Below, piece after piece: positions 7,530 through 15,714 of a stretch of 32,464 nt of DNA. Position numbers and translations under genes: made by a program. A model generated the notes under the pieces. It did not search any database. It was not told the origin of the DNA and was given only the letters and a program-made list of their open reading frames with translations. The stretch comes from Phyllobacteriaceae bacterium (GTDB lineage: Bacteria; Pseudomonadota; Alphaproteobacteria; Rhizobiales; Rhizobiaceae), in contig PAPF01000004.1 of assembly GCA_002708825.1 (NCBI GenBank), forward strand, positions 1-32,464. Reading direction: 5' to 3'. The first letter of the stretch is position 1; the number at the start of each line of letters is the position of its first letter.

Positions 7530-9373
7530 CAGGCCGCGTCTCCGTAGATCGACCGGATTTCCGGCTCGAACTTCTCTTCGATGATCTTGCGGCGCACCTT
7601 CATGGTCGCCGTCAGTTCCCCGTCGTCATGGTCGAGTTCCTTGGTCAGGATGACGAACTTGCGGATGTTCTCCACCCGCGCGAAACGCTCGTTGACCTTG
7701 CGGACCTCTGCGTCGATCAGGTCGCGGACGTCCGGGTTTTCGGCAAGCGAGCGGTAGGTCGTGTACTGGACATTGGCTTCCTGCGCCCACTTGCCCGTCG
7801 TCTCCAGGTCGATCTGGATGAGCGCGGAAAGGAAATTGCGCCCGTCGCCCAGCAGGATGGCTTCGCGGATATAGGGCGAATCCTTCAACGCGTTCTCGAT
7901 CAGCGATGGCGTGATGTTCTTGCCGCCCGACGTGATCAGGATGTCCTTCTTGCGGTCCAGCACGCGCGCCTCGCCACTGTCGTCGAAGGCGACGATGTCG
8001 CCGGTATGGAGCCAGCCGCCTTCCAGCGCGCGCCTGGTCGCCTCCTCGTCGAACAGGTAGCCCTTGAAGACGCTGGCGCCGGCAAGCAGGAGTTCCCCGT
8101 CCTCCGCCAGCTTCTGCTCGACACCCTCAATCACCAGGCCCGACGTGCCGAGCGAGGTGGCGCCGGGACGCTGGCTGTGCGAGGCGCCGGCGCATTCCGT
8201 CATGCCATAGATCTGGTAGACGGGGACACCGATGATCCAGAAGAACAGCAGCACCTCCGGCGAAACCGTCGCGCCGCCACAGAAACCGGTCTGCACACGG
8301 TCGAGGCCGAGAAACGTGCGCAGGTTGCGGAAACAGATCAGCGACAGGAACCGGTAGGTCAGCGCATCGGCTGTACTGGCGAAGCGGCCGCCATTGGCAA
8401 GCCGGCGCTCGGCGATGGGGCGGCCCCTGGCCATGCAGTAGTCATAGACCCTGCGTTGGAAAGGCGTCGTATCCTTCACCCGGTAAAGCACCGCCTGCAG
8501 CATCTTTTCCCAGATGCGCGGCACGCCGAGGAAGCCCCTGGGCGCGATCTCCCGGAGATTGACCACCACTGTGTCCACCGACTCGGCAAATGACACCGTG
8601 CAGCCGGTGACAAGCTGCATCACCGTGGAGAAACTGCGCTCCGCCACATGGCAGAGAGGCAGGTAGCACAGGACGGAATAGTTCTGCCTGTCCAGCTTGT
8701 GGATCGCGGCCATGCGGCTGGCCGAATGCAGCATGTTTCCATGCGTCAGCATGGCGCCCTTGGGCATGCCCGTCGTGCCCGACGTGTAGACGATGATGGC
8801 CACGTCATCGGCCTTGCCGCTGTCGATCTGCCGGTCGATGAGCGCGCCGAGTTCCGCTTCCCTTTGCCGCCCGAGCGCGATCAGGTCGTCGAAGGACATC
8901 AGGCCCGGTTCGTCATATTGACGCATGCCCTTCATGTCGATCGCGATGATGTGGGTGACGTCCGGCAGCCCGCCCTCGCGGCGGCGCGCCTCGATCACCT
9001 TGTCGGTCTGCTCCTGGTCGCCGCACACGACGATGCGGGCGCGCGAATGGCGCACGATGTATTGCAGTTCGGGCCACGGGTTCGTCGGGTAGACGCCAAG
9101 GCAGGCTCCGCCGGCCATCTGGGCGCCCAGATCGGCAAACAGCCATTGCGGCGTGTCCTCGCCGGCCACCGCGATACGGTCGCCGGGGCCGAAACCGAGC
9201 GCGCTGAGGCCGATGGCTGTCAGCCGCGCCTGCTCGTAATAGTCCTGCCAGGTGAACCGGACCCAGCGCCCGAGCTTCTTTTCCCGCAACGCCAGTTCGC
9301 TGCCATGTTCGCCGGCCCGCTTGCGCAGCACTTGCGGCATGGTCATCGTCGCGATGTCGCTTGAGGGATTCAT
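7529..9373 (-). CDS. Long-chain-type acyl-CoA synthetase (AMP-forming) inside the transporter operon
   Basis: 614-aa ANL-superfamily ligase of the large FAA1/FadD15 type (AMP-binding PF00501). It converts a carboxylate to its CoA thioester through an acyl-adenylate. Visible motifs: P-loop YTSGTTGMPKG at about 196-206, YGMTE, GGWLHTGDI, the hinge DRKKDILITSGGKNITPS, and the late ATMKVRRKII with the catalytic lysine. It overlaps livG by ATGA and livH by one base. Position inside a Liv-type transporter operon argues for vectorial activation of imported acid at the membrane (inference). Substrate chain or ring type cannot be read from the sequence. Confidence 0.88.
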   Translation of the reverse strand: MNPSSDIATMTMPQVLRKRAGEHGSELALREKKLGRWVRFTWQDYYEQARLTAIGLSALGFGPGDRIAVAGEDTPQWLFADLGAQMAGGACLGVYPTNPWPELQYIVRHSRARIVVCGDQEQTDKVIEARRREGGLPDVTHIIAIDMKGMRQYDEPGLMSFDDLIALGRQREAELGALIDRQIDSGKADDVAIIVYTSGTTGMPKGAMLTHGNMLHSASRMAAIHKLDRQNYSVLCYLPLCHVAERSFSTVMQLVTGCTVSFAESVDTVVVNLREIAPRGFLGVPRIWEKMLQAVLYRVKDTTPFQRRVYDYCMARGRPIAERRLANGGRFASTADALTYRFLSLICFRNLRTFLGLDRVQTGFCGGATVSPEVLLFFWIIGVPVYQIYGMTECAGASHSQRPGATSLGTSGLVIEGVEQKLAEDGELLLAGASVFKGYLFDEEATRRALEGGWLHTGDIVAFDDSGEARVLDRKKDILITSGGKNITPSLIENALKDSPYIREAILLGDGRNFLSALIQIDLETTGKWAQEANVQYTTYRSLAENPDVRDLIDAEVRKVNERFARVENIRKFVILTKELDHDDGELTATMKVRRKIIEEKFEPEIRSIYGDAA

Positions 9374-10179
9374 GCCGCCGCACCTCCCGTCGTCCCGGCC
9401 GTCCGTGTGCCTGACCCGTGCGCTCCCAGATAGGCCTCGATCACCGCCGGATTGGATGCGACCTCGGCCGGCGTGCCCTCCGCGATCTTGCTGCCGTAAT
9501 TCATCACGCAGACATGGTCGGAGATGTCCATCACGATGCCCATGTCGTGCTCGACCATGAACACCGTCATGCCGAGTTCCTCCTTGAGGTCGAGGATGAA
9601 GCGCGCGATGTCCTCGCGCTCTTCCTGGTTCATGCCCGACACCATCTCGTCGAGCAGCAGGAGCTTCGGCGAGACCGCCAGCGCCCGCCCCAGTTCCACG
9701 CGCTTCTGCTGGCCGTAGGACAGCGTGCCGACCGGGTGGTCGCGGATCTCCTCGATTTCCAGGAACTCGATGATCTCCTCCACCCGTTCGCGCGCCCGGA
9801 TTTCCTCGCGGCGCGTGCGCCCCCAGAAAAGCGCGGCCTCCACGGGACCTGATTTCAGGTGCGAATGCATGCCGACCAGCAGGTTGTTGACGACCGTCTC
9901 ATGCTTGAAGACGGCCAGGTTCTGGAATGTCCGGGCAATGCCGAGGCGGGTCAGCGCATGGGTCGGCGTTCGCGCAAGGTCGCGCCCCTCGAACAGGATC
10001 TGTCCCGCGGTCGGCTTGAACACCGCGCTGATCAGGTTGAACAGCGTCGTCTTGCCCGCGCCGTTGGGGCCGATCAGGCTGTAGATCTGCCCCTGTTCGA
10101 CATGCAGGCTCACATCATTGACGGCGACAAGCCCGCCGAATTTCTTCGTCACCCCGTCCAGCCGCAGGAACCCGGTCAT
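9370..10179 (-). CDS. livG: Branched-chain ABC transporter ATP-binding protein LivG
   Basis: 269-aa ABC ATPase. Walker A is GPNGAGKT near residue 38, the signature is LSYGQQKRVE, and Walker B is LLLLDEMVSGM followed by the switch histidine in VEHDM. The ATG at 10179 overlaps the livF stop as ATGA; a GTG three codons earlier is less likely because GGTGG lies just upstream of the ATG. The C-terminal 20 residues are a low-complexity Gly/Thr/Ala tail. It powers LivHM together with LivF. Confidence 0.9.
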   Translation of the reverse strand: MTGFLRLDGVTKKFGGLVAVNDVSLHVEQGQIYSLIGPNGAGKTTLFNLISAVFKPTAGQILFEGRDLARTPTHALTRLGIARTFQNLAVFKHETVVNNLLVGMHSHLKSGPVEAALFWGRTRREEIRARERVEEIIEFLEIEEIRDHPVGTLSYGQQKRVELGRALAVSPKLLLLDEMVSGMNQEEREDIARFILDLKEELGMTVFMVEHDMGIVMDISDHVCVMNYGSKIAEGTPAEVASNPAVIEAYLGAHGSGTRTAGTTGGAAA

Positions 10180-10964
10180 GACAGCCACCGCTTGCGGCGC
10201 TTGTAGTGCTTCACGTCGCGCATGCTCTTTCGCTCACCGCCCGAATAGCCCAGGTAGAACTCCTGCACATCACTGTTGGTCCGCAGCTTCGCAGCCTCGC
10301 CATCGAGTACGATGCGCCCGTTCTCGATGATGTAGCCGTAGGATGCCGTCTCCAGCGCAAGCTGGGCGTTCTGTTCCACCAGCAGCACAGTCACGCCATT
10401 GTCCCGGTTCAGCGAAACGATCGTCTCGAAGATCGTGTCGACGATCTGCGGCGCCAGGCCCAGCGACGGTTCGTCCAGCATGAGAAGGCGCGGCTTGCCC
10501 ATCAGCGCCCGTCCGATGGCGACCATCTGCTGCTCGCCCCCCGACAGGTAGCCTGCCGTCTGGTGGCGCCGCTCATGAACGCGCGGGAACATGGTGTAGA
10601 CCTTGTCCAGCCCTTCCGCCGCTTCCGCGCGATTGCGCGTGAACCCGCCCATCAGCAGGTTTTCCTCCACCGTGAGGTCGGCGAAAAGCGCCCGCCCCTC
10701 GGGCACCTGCACCAGCCCCTCGCGAACGATCTCCCGCGGCGTCCGGGCGGCCAGGTCGCGCCCCTCGAACGTGACCGACCCGCTGACGATCTCGCCGTCT
10801 TCCTGGTAGAGCACGCCCGATACGGCCTTGAGGATGGTCGACTTTCCAGCCCCGTTCGAACCGAGCAGCGCCACGATGGCACCGGCAGGGACAGACAGCG
10901 ACACATCGCGCACCGCCTCGATGGCCCGGTCGTAAAGGATCTGGAGATTGTTCAATGACAGCAT
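10176..10964 (-). CDS. livF: Branched-chain ABC transporter ATP-binding protein LivF
   Basis: 262-aa ABC ATPase, first gene of the operon. Walker A is GSNGAGKS near residue 36, the signature LSGGEQQMVAIGRAL, Walker B LLMLDEPSLGLAP, switch His replaced by Gln in VEQN as usual for LivF. The frame stays open far upstream, to 11216, but the family start (MLSLNNLQILYDRAIEAV) is the ATG at 10964. The C-terminus has a basic extension (RDVKHYKRRKRWLS) seen in LivF proteins that travel with CoA ligases and absent from E. coli LivF (from memory). A promoter about 220 bp upstream has a perfect -35 box. Confidence 0.9.
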   Translation of the reverse strand: MLSLNNLQILYDRAIEAVRDVSLSVPAGAIVALLGSNGAGKSTILKAVSGVLYQEDGEIVSGSVTFEGRDLAARTPREIVREGLVQVPEGRALFADLTVEENLLMGGFTRNRAEAAEGLDKVYTMFPRVHERRHQTAGYLSGGEQQMVAIGRALMGKPRLLMLDEPSLGLAPQIVDTIFETIVSLNRDNGVTVLLVEQNAQLALETASYGYIIENGRIVLDGEAAKLRTNSDVQEFYLGYSGGERKSMRDVKHYKRRKRWLS

Positions 10965-11187
10965 GAAATGAGCGCGCCTCACAAATGAATTGCAATTATC
11001 TAGGCACGCGGGATCGCAGACAATGAGCCACACCGGACTCGCCCGGCCACTGACGCCACCAGTCCGGCAAAATCGTCCGATCCCCATTCTTTCTGCTTGT
11101 TTTGCACCGTTTTTTCTCCTCCCCCTCACCACTTTGCGCCCGTTGTTTTTTCTCTTGCGGAACGCATCGAAATGATGAATTGTCCTC

Positions 11188-11216
11188 ATTAAGATCACGA
11201 ACAAGAGATTTGTCAA
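11188..11216 (-). promoter_or_regulatory. Sigma-70-type promoter of the liv operon
   Basis: On the minus strand TTGACA (11216-11211), a 17-nt spacer, then CTTAAT (11193-11188): a perfect -35 and a 4/6 match at -10 with ideal spacing. Transcription would start near 11180, giving a leader of about 215 nt before livF. It lies in the divergent gap shared with the crotonase-TetR operon, so the TetR protein is a candidate regulator. Confidence 0.55.
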
Positions 11217-11243
11217 TCAGGTTTCTGAAGGTTGGAGGCGCGA

Positions 11244-12065
11244 ATGATGGAACAGGGCGAATCCGTTTCTCCCGCCACGCTCGACTGGCCGAAGCCCGGA
11301 GTGGCGCGCATCCGGCTTGTCCGCGGCGAGCGGCACAACACGCTGACCGGCGAGGCCATCGCCACGCTGCACAGGCTCGTGGATGAATGCATGGAAACCA
11401 GGGCGCGGGTGCTCGTCATCACCGGCTCGGGACAGAGCTTTTGCGGCGGGGCGCATGTGAAGTATTTCACCGATCCGGACGCGCCCCTTCATCGAAACCC
11501 GCGCGCCATCCGCGACGATTACGTCCTCCCGATCACCCGCCTTCTGCGACGGTTGCAGGAGGCGCCCTTTGTCACCATTGCCGCCATCAATGGCTTTGCG
11601 CTCGGCGGCGGCTGCGAACTCGCCATTTCCTGCGACCTGCGGATCATGAGCAGCACGGCACGCATCGGCCTGCCGGAGGTGCGGCTCGGCGCCGTAGCCG
11701 GGGCGAGTGGCGTGCAGGACCTGTCGCGGCTCGTCGGAAGGGCGCGGGCGCTGGAAATCGCACTGCTCGGAGAGCGGATTTCGGCGGCCGAGGCGCTTGC
11801 TGCCGGCCTTGTGAGCGCCGTGCACGAGCCCGAAGACCTGGACGAGGCTGCAATCCGGCTGGCCGCCCGCTTCCTTGACAGCAGTCCGGCCGCCATTGCG
11901 GAGACGAAACGCGCAATATACCTGTGCGAAGCCCTGCCGCCCCAGGCTGCCGATACGGCCGCGCTTGACGCCGTGTTCAAGGCCGCGGCGGGCGGGGAAT
12001 GGTGGGAGGGCATGGCTGCCTTTGTCGAGCGCCGCCCGCCGGATTTCGCGACGGAGAGGAAATGA
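11244..12065 (+). CDS. Enoyl-CoA hydratase/isomerase family protein (crotonase 1)
   Basis: 273-aa crotonase. The oxyanion-hole segment is SFCGGAHVKYF (about 65-75) and the second is GFALGGGCELAISCD. Both hydratase glutamates are present: Glu125 in GGGCEL and Glu145 in LPEVRLG. A true hydratase reaction, adding water to a 2-enoyl-CoA, is therefore plausible. GGAGG sits five bases before the ATG at 11244; a TTG at 11232 is in frame but would overlap the ribosome site. Its stop overlaps the TetR start as ATGA. Cytoplasmic; substrate unknown. Confidence 0.85.
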   Translation: MMEQGESVSPATLDWPKPGVARIRLVRGERHNTLTGEAIATLHRLVDECMETRARVLVITGSGQSFCGGAHVKYFTDPDAPLHRNPRAIRDDYVLPITRLLRRLQEAPFVTIAAINGFALGGGCELAISCDLRIMSSTARIGLPEVRLGAVAGASGVQDLSRLVGRARALEIALLGERISAAEALAAGLVSAVHEPEDLDEAAIRLAARFLDSSPAAIAETKRAIYLCEALPPQAADTAALDAVFKAAAGGEWWEGMAAFVERRPPDFATERK

Positions 12066-12787
12066 GCGGCAACGGAACCCAGAAACGCCAGGTCACGCGG
12101 CTCTCGCGGGAGCGCCGGGTCTTCGACATCATGGCTGCCGCACGAGCGGTCTTTCGCGAGAAGGGCTATGAGGACGCGCCACTCTCGGACATTGCCGAGC
12201 GGGCGAACGTCGTCGAAGGCAGCATCTACCGCTATTTCGAGAACAAGCGGGATCTGCTCGTCAAGGTGATCGAGGACTGGTACGAGGGCATGCTGGCTGA
12301 TTACGGCCAGCAGCTTTCCGGCATCAGCGGCACGCGCAACCGCTTGCGCTACATGATCTGGCGCCACATGAACACGATTCATGAGGAACCGGCGCTGTGC
12401 AACCTGATGTTCCAGCACATCCGCCCGAGCAGGGATTACAGCCAGACGGCCGTCTTCCAGCTCAACCGCGAATACACGCGCCAGACGCTGGAAATCATCC
12501 GCTCCGGCATCGAGGCCGGCGAATTGCGCAACGACGTTCCGCTCAGGCTCGTGCGCGACATGATCTACGGCTGCATCGAGCACCACACATGGACCTATCT
12601 GCGCGGCGAGGGAAACTTCGATCCCGATGCCAGCGCCGACGCCATCGTCGACCTGGTGCTGAGCGGATTGCAGGTGCGCGTGCCGGCCGAACCGGTGCGC
12701 CCGGACATCGCCGAGCGGCTGGAAAAGGCCGTCGCCCGGCTGGAGGAAATGGCGCTGAGCGGCGATACGGGTGCCCCTGCGCCCTGA
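12062..12787 (+). CDS. TetR/AcrR-family transcriptional regulator
   Basis: 241-aa regulator. The TetR DNA-binding domain spans about residues 17-65, with the recognition segment PLSDIAERANVVEGSIYRYFENKRDLL. The C-terminal ligand domain is all-helical and unassigned. It is translationally coupled to the crotonase upstream and followed by a CoA ligase, and lies at the hub of three operons. By analogy with FadR/PsrA/LiuR-like control of acyl-CoA genes it probably senses an acyl-CoA and represses the surrounding operons (inference). The palindrome at 17021-17036 and the divergent gap 10965-11243 are candidate binding regions. Confidence 0.85.
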   Translation: MSGNGTQKRQVTRLSRERRVFDIMAAARAVFREKGYEDAPLSDIAERANVVEGSIYRYFENKRDLLVKVIEDWYEGMLADYGQQLSGISGTRNRLRYMIWRHMNTIHEEPALCNLMFQHIRPSRDYSQTAVFQLNREYTRQTLEIIRSGIEAGELRNDVPLRLVRDMIYGCIEHHTWTYLRGEGNFDPDASADAIVDLVLSGLQVRVPAEPVRPDIAERLEKAVARLEEMALSGDTGAPAP

Positions 12788-12825
12788 ACGGTTTGCCGCG
12801 AACGTGTCGAGGGAGGACAACGCGG

Positions 12826-14373
12826 ATGCAGAACGCCAAGGGAACCGCAAGCGATATCCTGGCCGCCGGCCGGATCACCGTCCACGGTCTTTTCCAGGCC
12901 AGCGTCCGGCGCGATCCGCACGCCACGGCCATTCGCACCACGAAAGGGCGCATGACCTATGGCGAACTCGACGGCCGTGTCCTGCGCCTTGCCGCCGCCC
13001 TCATGCATCACGGGATCGGCCGGGGTGACCGCATCGCGCTGCTGTCGGAGAACCGGCCTGAATATGCCGAGATCGAACTTGCCGCGGCGGCCATCGGCGC
13101 CATCGTCGCCTGCCAGAACTGGCGCCTGACACGGCACGAACTGCAGCATTGCATCGATCTCGTCGAACCCGCGCTGATCGTGGTGTCCGAGCGCTACCGG
13201 GAGATGGCGGCGACGCTCGACCTCAAGGGCCGGCCCTGCCTTTACATCGAGGCCGACCATGAGCGGCTCATCCGCGACCATGAGCCCTCCCCCTCACTGC
13301 CCGCGGTCGACCCGGAAGACGGTCTCGTCATTCTCTACACGTCGGGAACCACCGGCCTGCCCAAGGGCGCGCTTGTCAGCCACCGCGCCCAGATCGCCCG
13401 GAACATGGTGCTGCGGGTGGACATGCATGCCCGCGAAAGCGACGGTTTCATCGCCTGGGCGCCGATGTTCCACATGGGCTCGACCGACCAGGTGCTGGGC
13501 GCCTTCATGTCGGGGGCGACGGTCACCATCGTGGACGGTTTCGATGCCGACGCGATCGTCGCGGCCATGCTGGAGGAGGAACTGGGCTGGATGCTGTTGA
13601 TGCCGGGCTCCATAGAGCCGGTGGTCGACATCCTGAAGACGACGGGCAAGCGGCCGAAGAGCATCCGCGCGGTCGGCGCCATGGCCGATCTGGTGCCCAA
13701 GCAGCTTGTCGCCGAACTGTCCCGCCTGGCAGGCGCGCCCTATCTCAACAGTTTCGGATCGACCGAGACAGGCCTGCCGCCCGCTTCCGCCTGCCTCATC
13801 CCGCCGGGCGAGATGCCCACCAGCCTGTCCAAGCGCAAGAGCGCCCTTTGCGACCTGCGCCTCGTCGACGGCGAGGGAAATGACGTGCCCGATGGCGAGC
13901 CGGGCGAGGTGGCCGTGCGCGGCCCGACCGTCTTCAGCGGCTACTGGAATGCGCCCGAAACCAATGCCCGCGATTTCGCCGGCGGCTGGTTCCGCATGGG
14001 CGACCTGTTCGTGCGAAACCCTGATGCCTCGTACGACTTCGTCGACCGCGCCAAGTTCATGATCAAGTCCGGCGGCGAGAACATCTACCCCGCCGAGATC
14101 GAGCGCGTCCTTCTGGCCGATCCGCGCGTGGCCGATGCCGTGGTCGTGCGCCGCCGCGACGACCGCTGGGGCGAGGTTCCCGTCGCCTTCGTTGCGCGCA
14201 ACGACGACAGCCTGACCGAACAGGACGTGGAAACGCTGTGCCGCGCGCATCTGGCGGGCTACAAGCGGCCCAAGCAGGTGCATTTCATCGGCTTTGACGA
14301 CTTCCCGCGCAGCACCACGGGCAAGATCCAGCGCCACGAGATGGAGGCCCGGTTGCGCGATAGCGGCGCCTGA
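12826..14373 (+). CDS. AMP-dependent acyl-CoA synthetase (medium size)
   Basis: 515-aa ANL-superfamily ligase, the second CoA ligase of the window. Motifs: P-loop YTSGTTGLPKG at 171-181, FGSTETG, GGWFRMGDL, the hinge DRAKFMIKSGGENIYPAEIE, and the C-terminal STTGK with catalytic Lys500. The ATG at 12826 has GGGAGG nine bases upstream. The frame is open well before it, but that region overlaps the TetR gene. At 515 residues it resembles short/medium-chain, aryl or AtuH-like synthetases rather than the 614-aa ligase of the liv operon, so the two probably act on different acids. It ends 15 bp from the convergent MaoC gene. Confidence 0.87.
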   Translation: MQNAKGTASDILAAGRITVHGLFQASVRRDPHATAIRTTKGRMTYGELDGRVLRLAAALMHHGIGRGDRIALLSENRPEYAEIELAAAAIGAIVACQNWRLTRHELQHCIDLVEPALIVVSERYREMAATLDLKGRPCLYIEADHERLIRDHEPSPSLPAVDPEDGLVILYTSGTTGLPKGALVSHRAQIARNMVLRVDMHARESDGFIAWAPMFHMGSTDQVLGAFMSGATVTIVDGFDADAIVAAMLEEELGWMLLMPGSIEPVVDILKTTGKRPKSIRAVGAMADLVPKQLVAELSRLAGAPYLNSFGSTETGLPPASACLIPPGEMPTSLSKRKSALCDLRLVDGEGNDVPDGEPGEVAVRGPTVFSGYWNAPETNARDFAGGWFRMGDLFVRNPDASYDFVDRAKFMIKSGGENIYPAEIERVLLADPRVADAVVVRRRDDRWGEVPVAFVARNDDSLTEQDVETLCRAHLAGYKRPKQVHFIGFDDFPRSTTGKIQRHEMEARLRDSGA

Positions 14374-14388
14374 CCGCAATCCGGCCTG

Positions 14389-14829
14389 TCAGGCGCTGGC
14401 GCCGTCGTCGGCGCGCAACACGACGGTCATGCTGCCGCTCTGGACCAGGCGGTTTTCCTGATTGAACACCTCGAAGGCGAAGACGCCGAGATTGCGCCCC
14501 GGCTTCGATGTCGGGCGGACCGAGCGGACCGTGACGACGGAACGGATCGTGTCGCCGATCCGCACCGCCCCGGTGAAATCCCAGTTGATGTTGACCAGGC
14601 CGATCACCCGTTCGCCGAACAGGCCTGTCTGGGTGGCCATGCCAATGGCGGTCGCCATCGTGTGCGGACCATGGGCGATGCGCCCGCCATGCGGAGTGGT
14701 CCTTGCGAATTCCTCGTCCACATGGATCGGCGTGAAATCGCCGACGAGGCCGGCGAACAGCGATATGTCGCCCTCGCCGATCGTCCGTCCCGCGGTTTCG
14801 ATCCTGACGCCCGGCGCGAGTTCCACCAT
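14389..14829 (-). CDS. MaoC-like (R)-specific enoyl-CoA hydratase
   Basis: 146-aa single hot-dog domain. The hydratase-2 motif is intact: Asp31 and His36 in GDFTPIHVDEEFA, followed by GGRIAHGPHTMA. The positions match those of Aeromonas PhaJ (Asp31/His36), which hydrates trans-2-enoyl-CoA to the (R)-3-hydroxy ester. Last gene of the ACAD-SDR-MaoC operon, 18 nt after the SDR, with a purine-rich AAGGGAAGGGG ahead of the ATG. The operon thus pairs a dehydrogenase making the double bond with a hydratase of opposite stereochemistry to the crotonases nearby. Confidence 0.85.
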   Translation of the reverse strand: MVELAPGVRIETAGRTIGEGDISLFAGLVGDFTPIHVDEEFARTTPHGGRIAHGPHTMATAIGMATQTGLFGERVIGLVNINWDFTGAVRIGDTIRSVVTVRSVRPTSKPGRNLGVFAFEVFNQENRLVQSGSMTVVLRADDGASA

Positions 14830-14847
14830 GGCCCCTTCCCTTCCCGG

Positions 14848-15714
14848 CTACGTGTCCGCCTTGAAATAATCGGGCTTGCCCGTGGTCCAGGTCTCGCCCC
14901 ACAACTGGCCCCCGCCGTCCACGGTGAGCAATTCGCCCGTGATGAACTTGCCGGACGGACCGCCCATGTAGACACAGGCCTCCGCGATGTCCCAGGCATC
15001 CCCGGCGCGCAGCATGGGATTGGATTGCGGATAGGCCGCGCGGGCTTCCGGCGTGTAGACGCGCCAGCCCTCCGTCTTGATGGCTCCGGGCGCGACGCAG
15101 TTGACGCGGATGCCGAGCGGCGCCCATTCAACGGCCACGCTGCGCGACAGGCCGATGACGCCGCAGCGCGCCGCGATGGTATGCGCCACGCCGTAAAGCC
15201 CGTGCGTCGTCACCACGACGATATTGACGATGCTGCCCGGCCGGCCGCTGTCGCGCCACTTGCGCGCGGCCGCCTGCATCATGAACCACGTCCCGTTGAG
15301 GTTGGTATTGATGACGGCGTTCCAGCCCTTCACGCTGAAATCGATGGCAGGCTGGGGAAACTGTCCGCCGGCGCTGTTGACCAGGATGTCCAGCGGCCCA
15401 TGCGCCTGCCACACAGTGTCGAAGAACGCCGCGACGGCGTCCGGGTCGCGGATGTCCACCGTGTGGCCATGGCACGACCAGCCCGCCGCCCTGATCGCCT
15501 CGACGACGCCGGCGATCTTCTCCTCGCTTCGCCCCGAAACGATGACGGTCGCGCCGAGGCGGGCAAACAGCCATGCCGTGGCCCTGCCGATTCCGCCTGC
15601 CCCTCCGGACACCAGGACCGTCTTTCCCGCCATCGACCCCGCCCCGAAGACGGTCGGATGGACCGCGAGGTCGGCATCCCCGAAGCCGAAGGTCTCCTCG
15701 TCCGTCCCGCTCAC
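14848..15714 (-). CDS. SDR-family enoyl-CoA reductase-like oxidoreductase (PECR/DECR-like)
   Basis: 288-aa short-chain dehydrogenase fold. The nucleotide motif is GGAGGIG at 37-43, and an Arg after the second strand (SGRS, 60-63) suggests NADPH. The usual catalytic YxxxK is missing: Thr179 and Arg183 stand in those places, within AHTIAARCGVIGLSR. The same pattern, VNI-V-T...H-xAAR-GV, is that of peroxisomal trans-2-enoyl-CoA reductase and 2,4-dienoyl-CoA reductase relatives, so it probably reduces a C=C bond rather than an alcohol. I chose the GTG at 15714: it overlaps the ACAD stop as GTGA and includes the family's N-terminal VHPTVFGAGSMAGK. An ATG at 15633 would drop that segment. Confidence 0.82.
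   Translation of the reverse strand: MSGTDEETFGFGDADLAVHPTVFGAGSMAGKTVLVSGGAGGIGRATAWLFARLGATVIVSGRSEEKIAGVVEAIRAAGWSCHGHTVDIRDPDAVAAFFDTVWQAHGPLDILVNSAGGQFPQPAIDFSVKGWNAVINTNLNGTWFMMQAAARKWRDSGRPGSIVNIVVVTTHGLYGVAHTIAARCGVIGLSRSVAVEWAPLGIRVNCVAPGAIKTEGWRVYTPEARAAYPQSNPMLRAGDAWDIAEACVYMGGPSGKFITGELLTVDGGGQLWGETWTTGKPDYFKADT

Noticed and set aside
11519-12850. 443-codon minus-strand frame across crotonase 1 and the TetR gene
   Set aside because: Antisense to two well-supported coupled genes and shows no family features.
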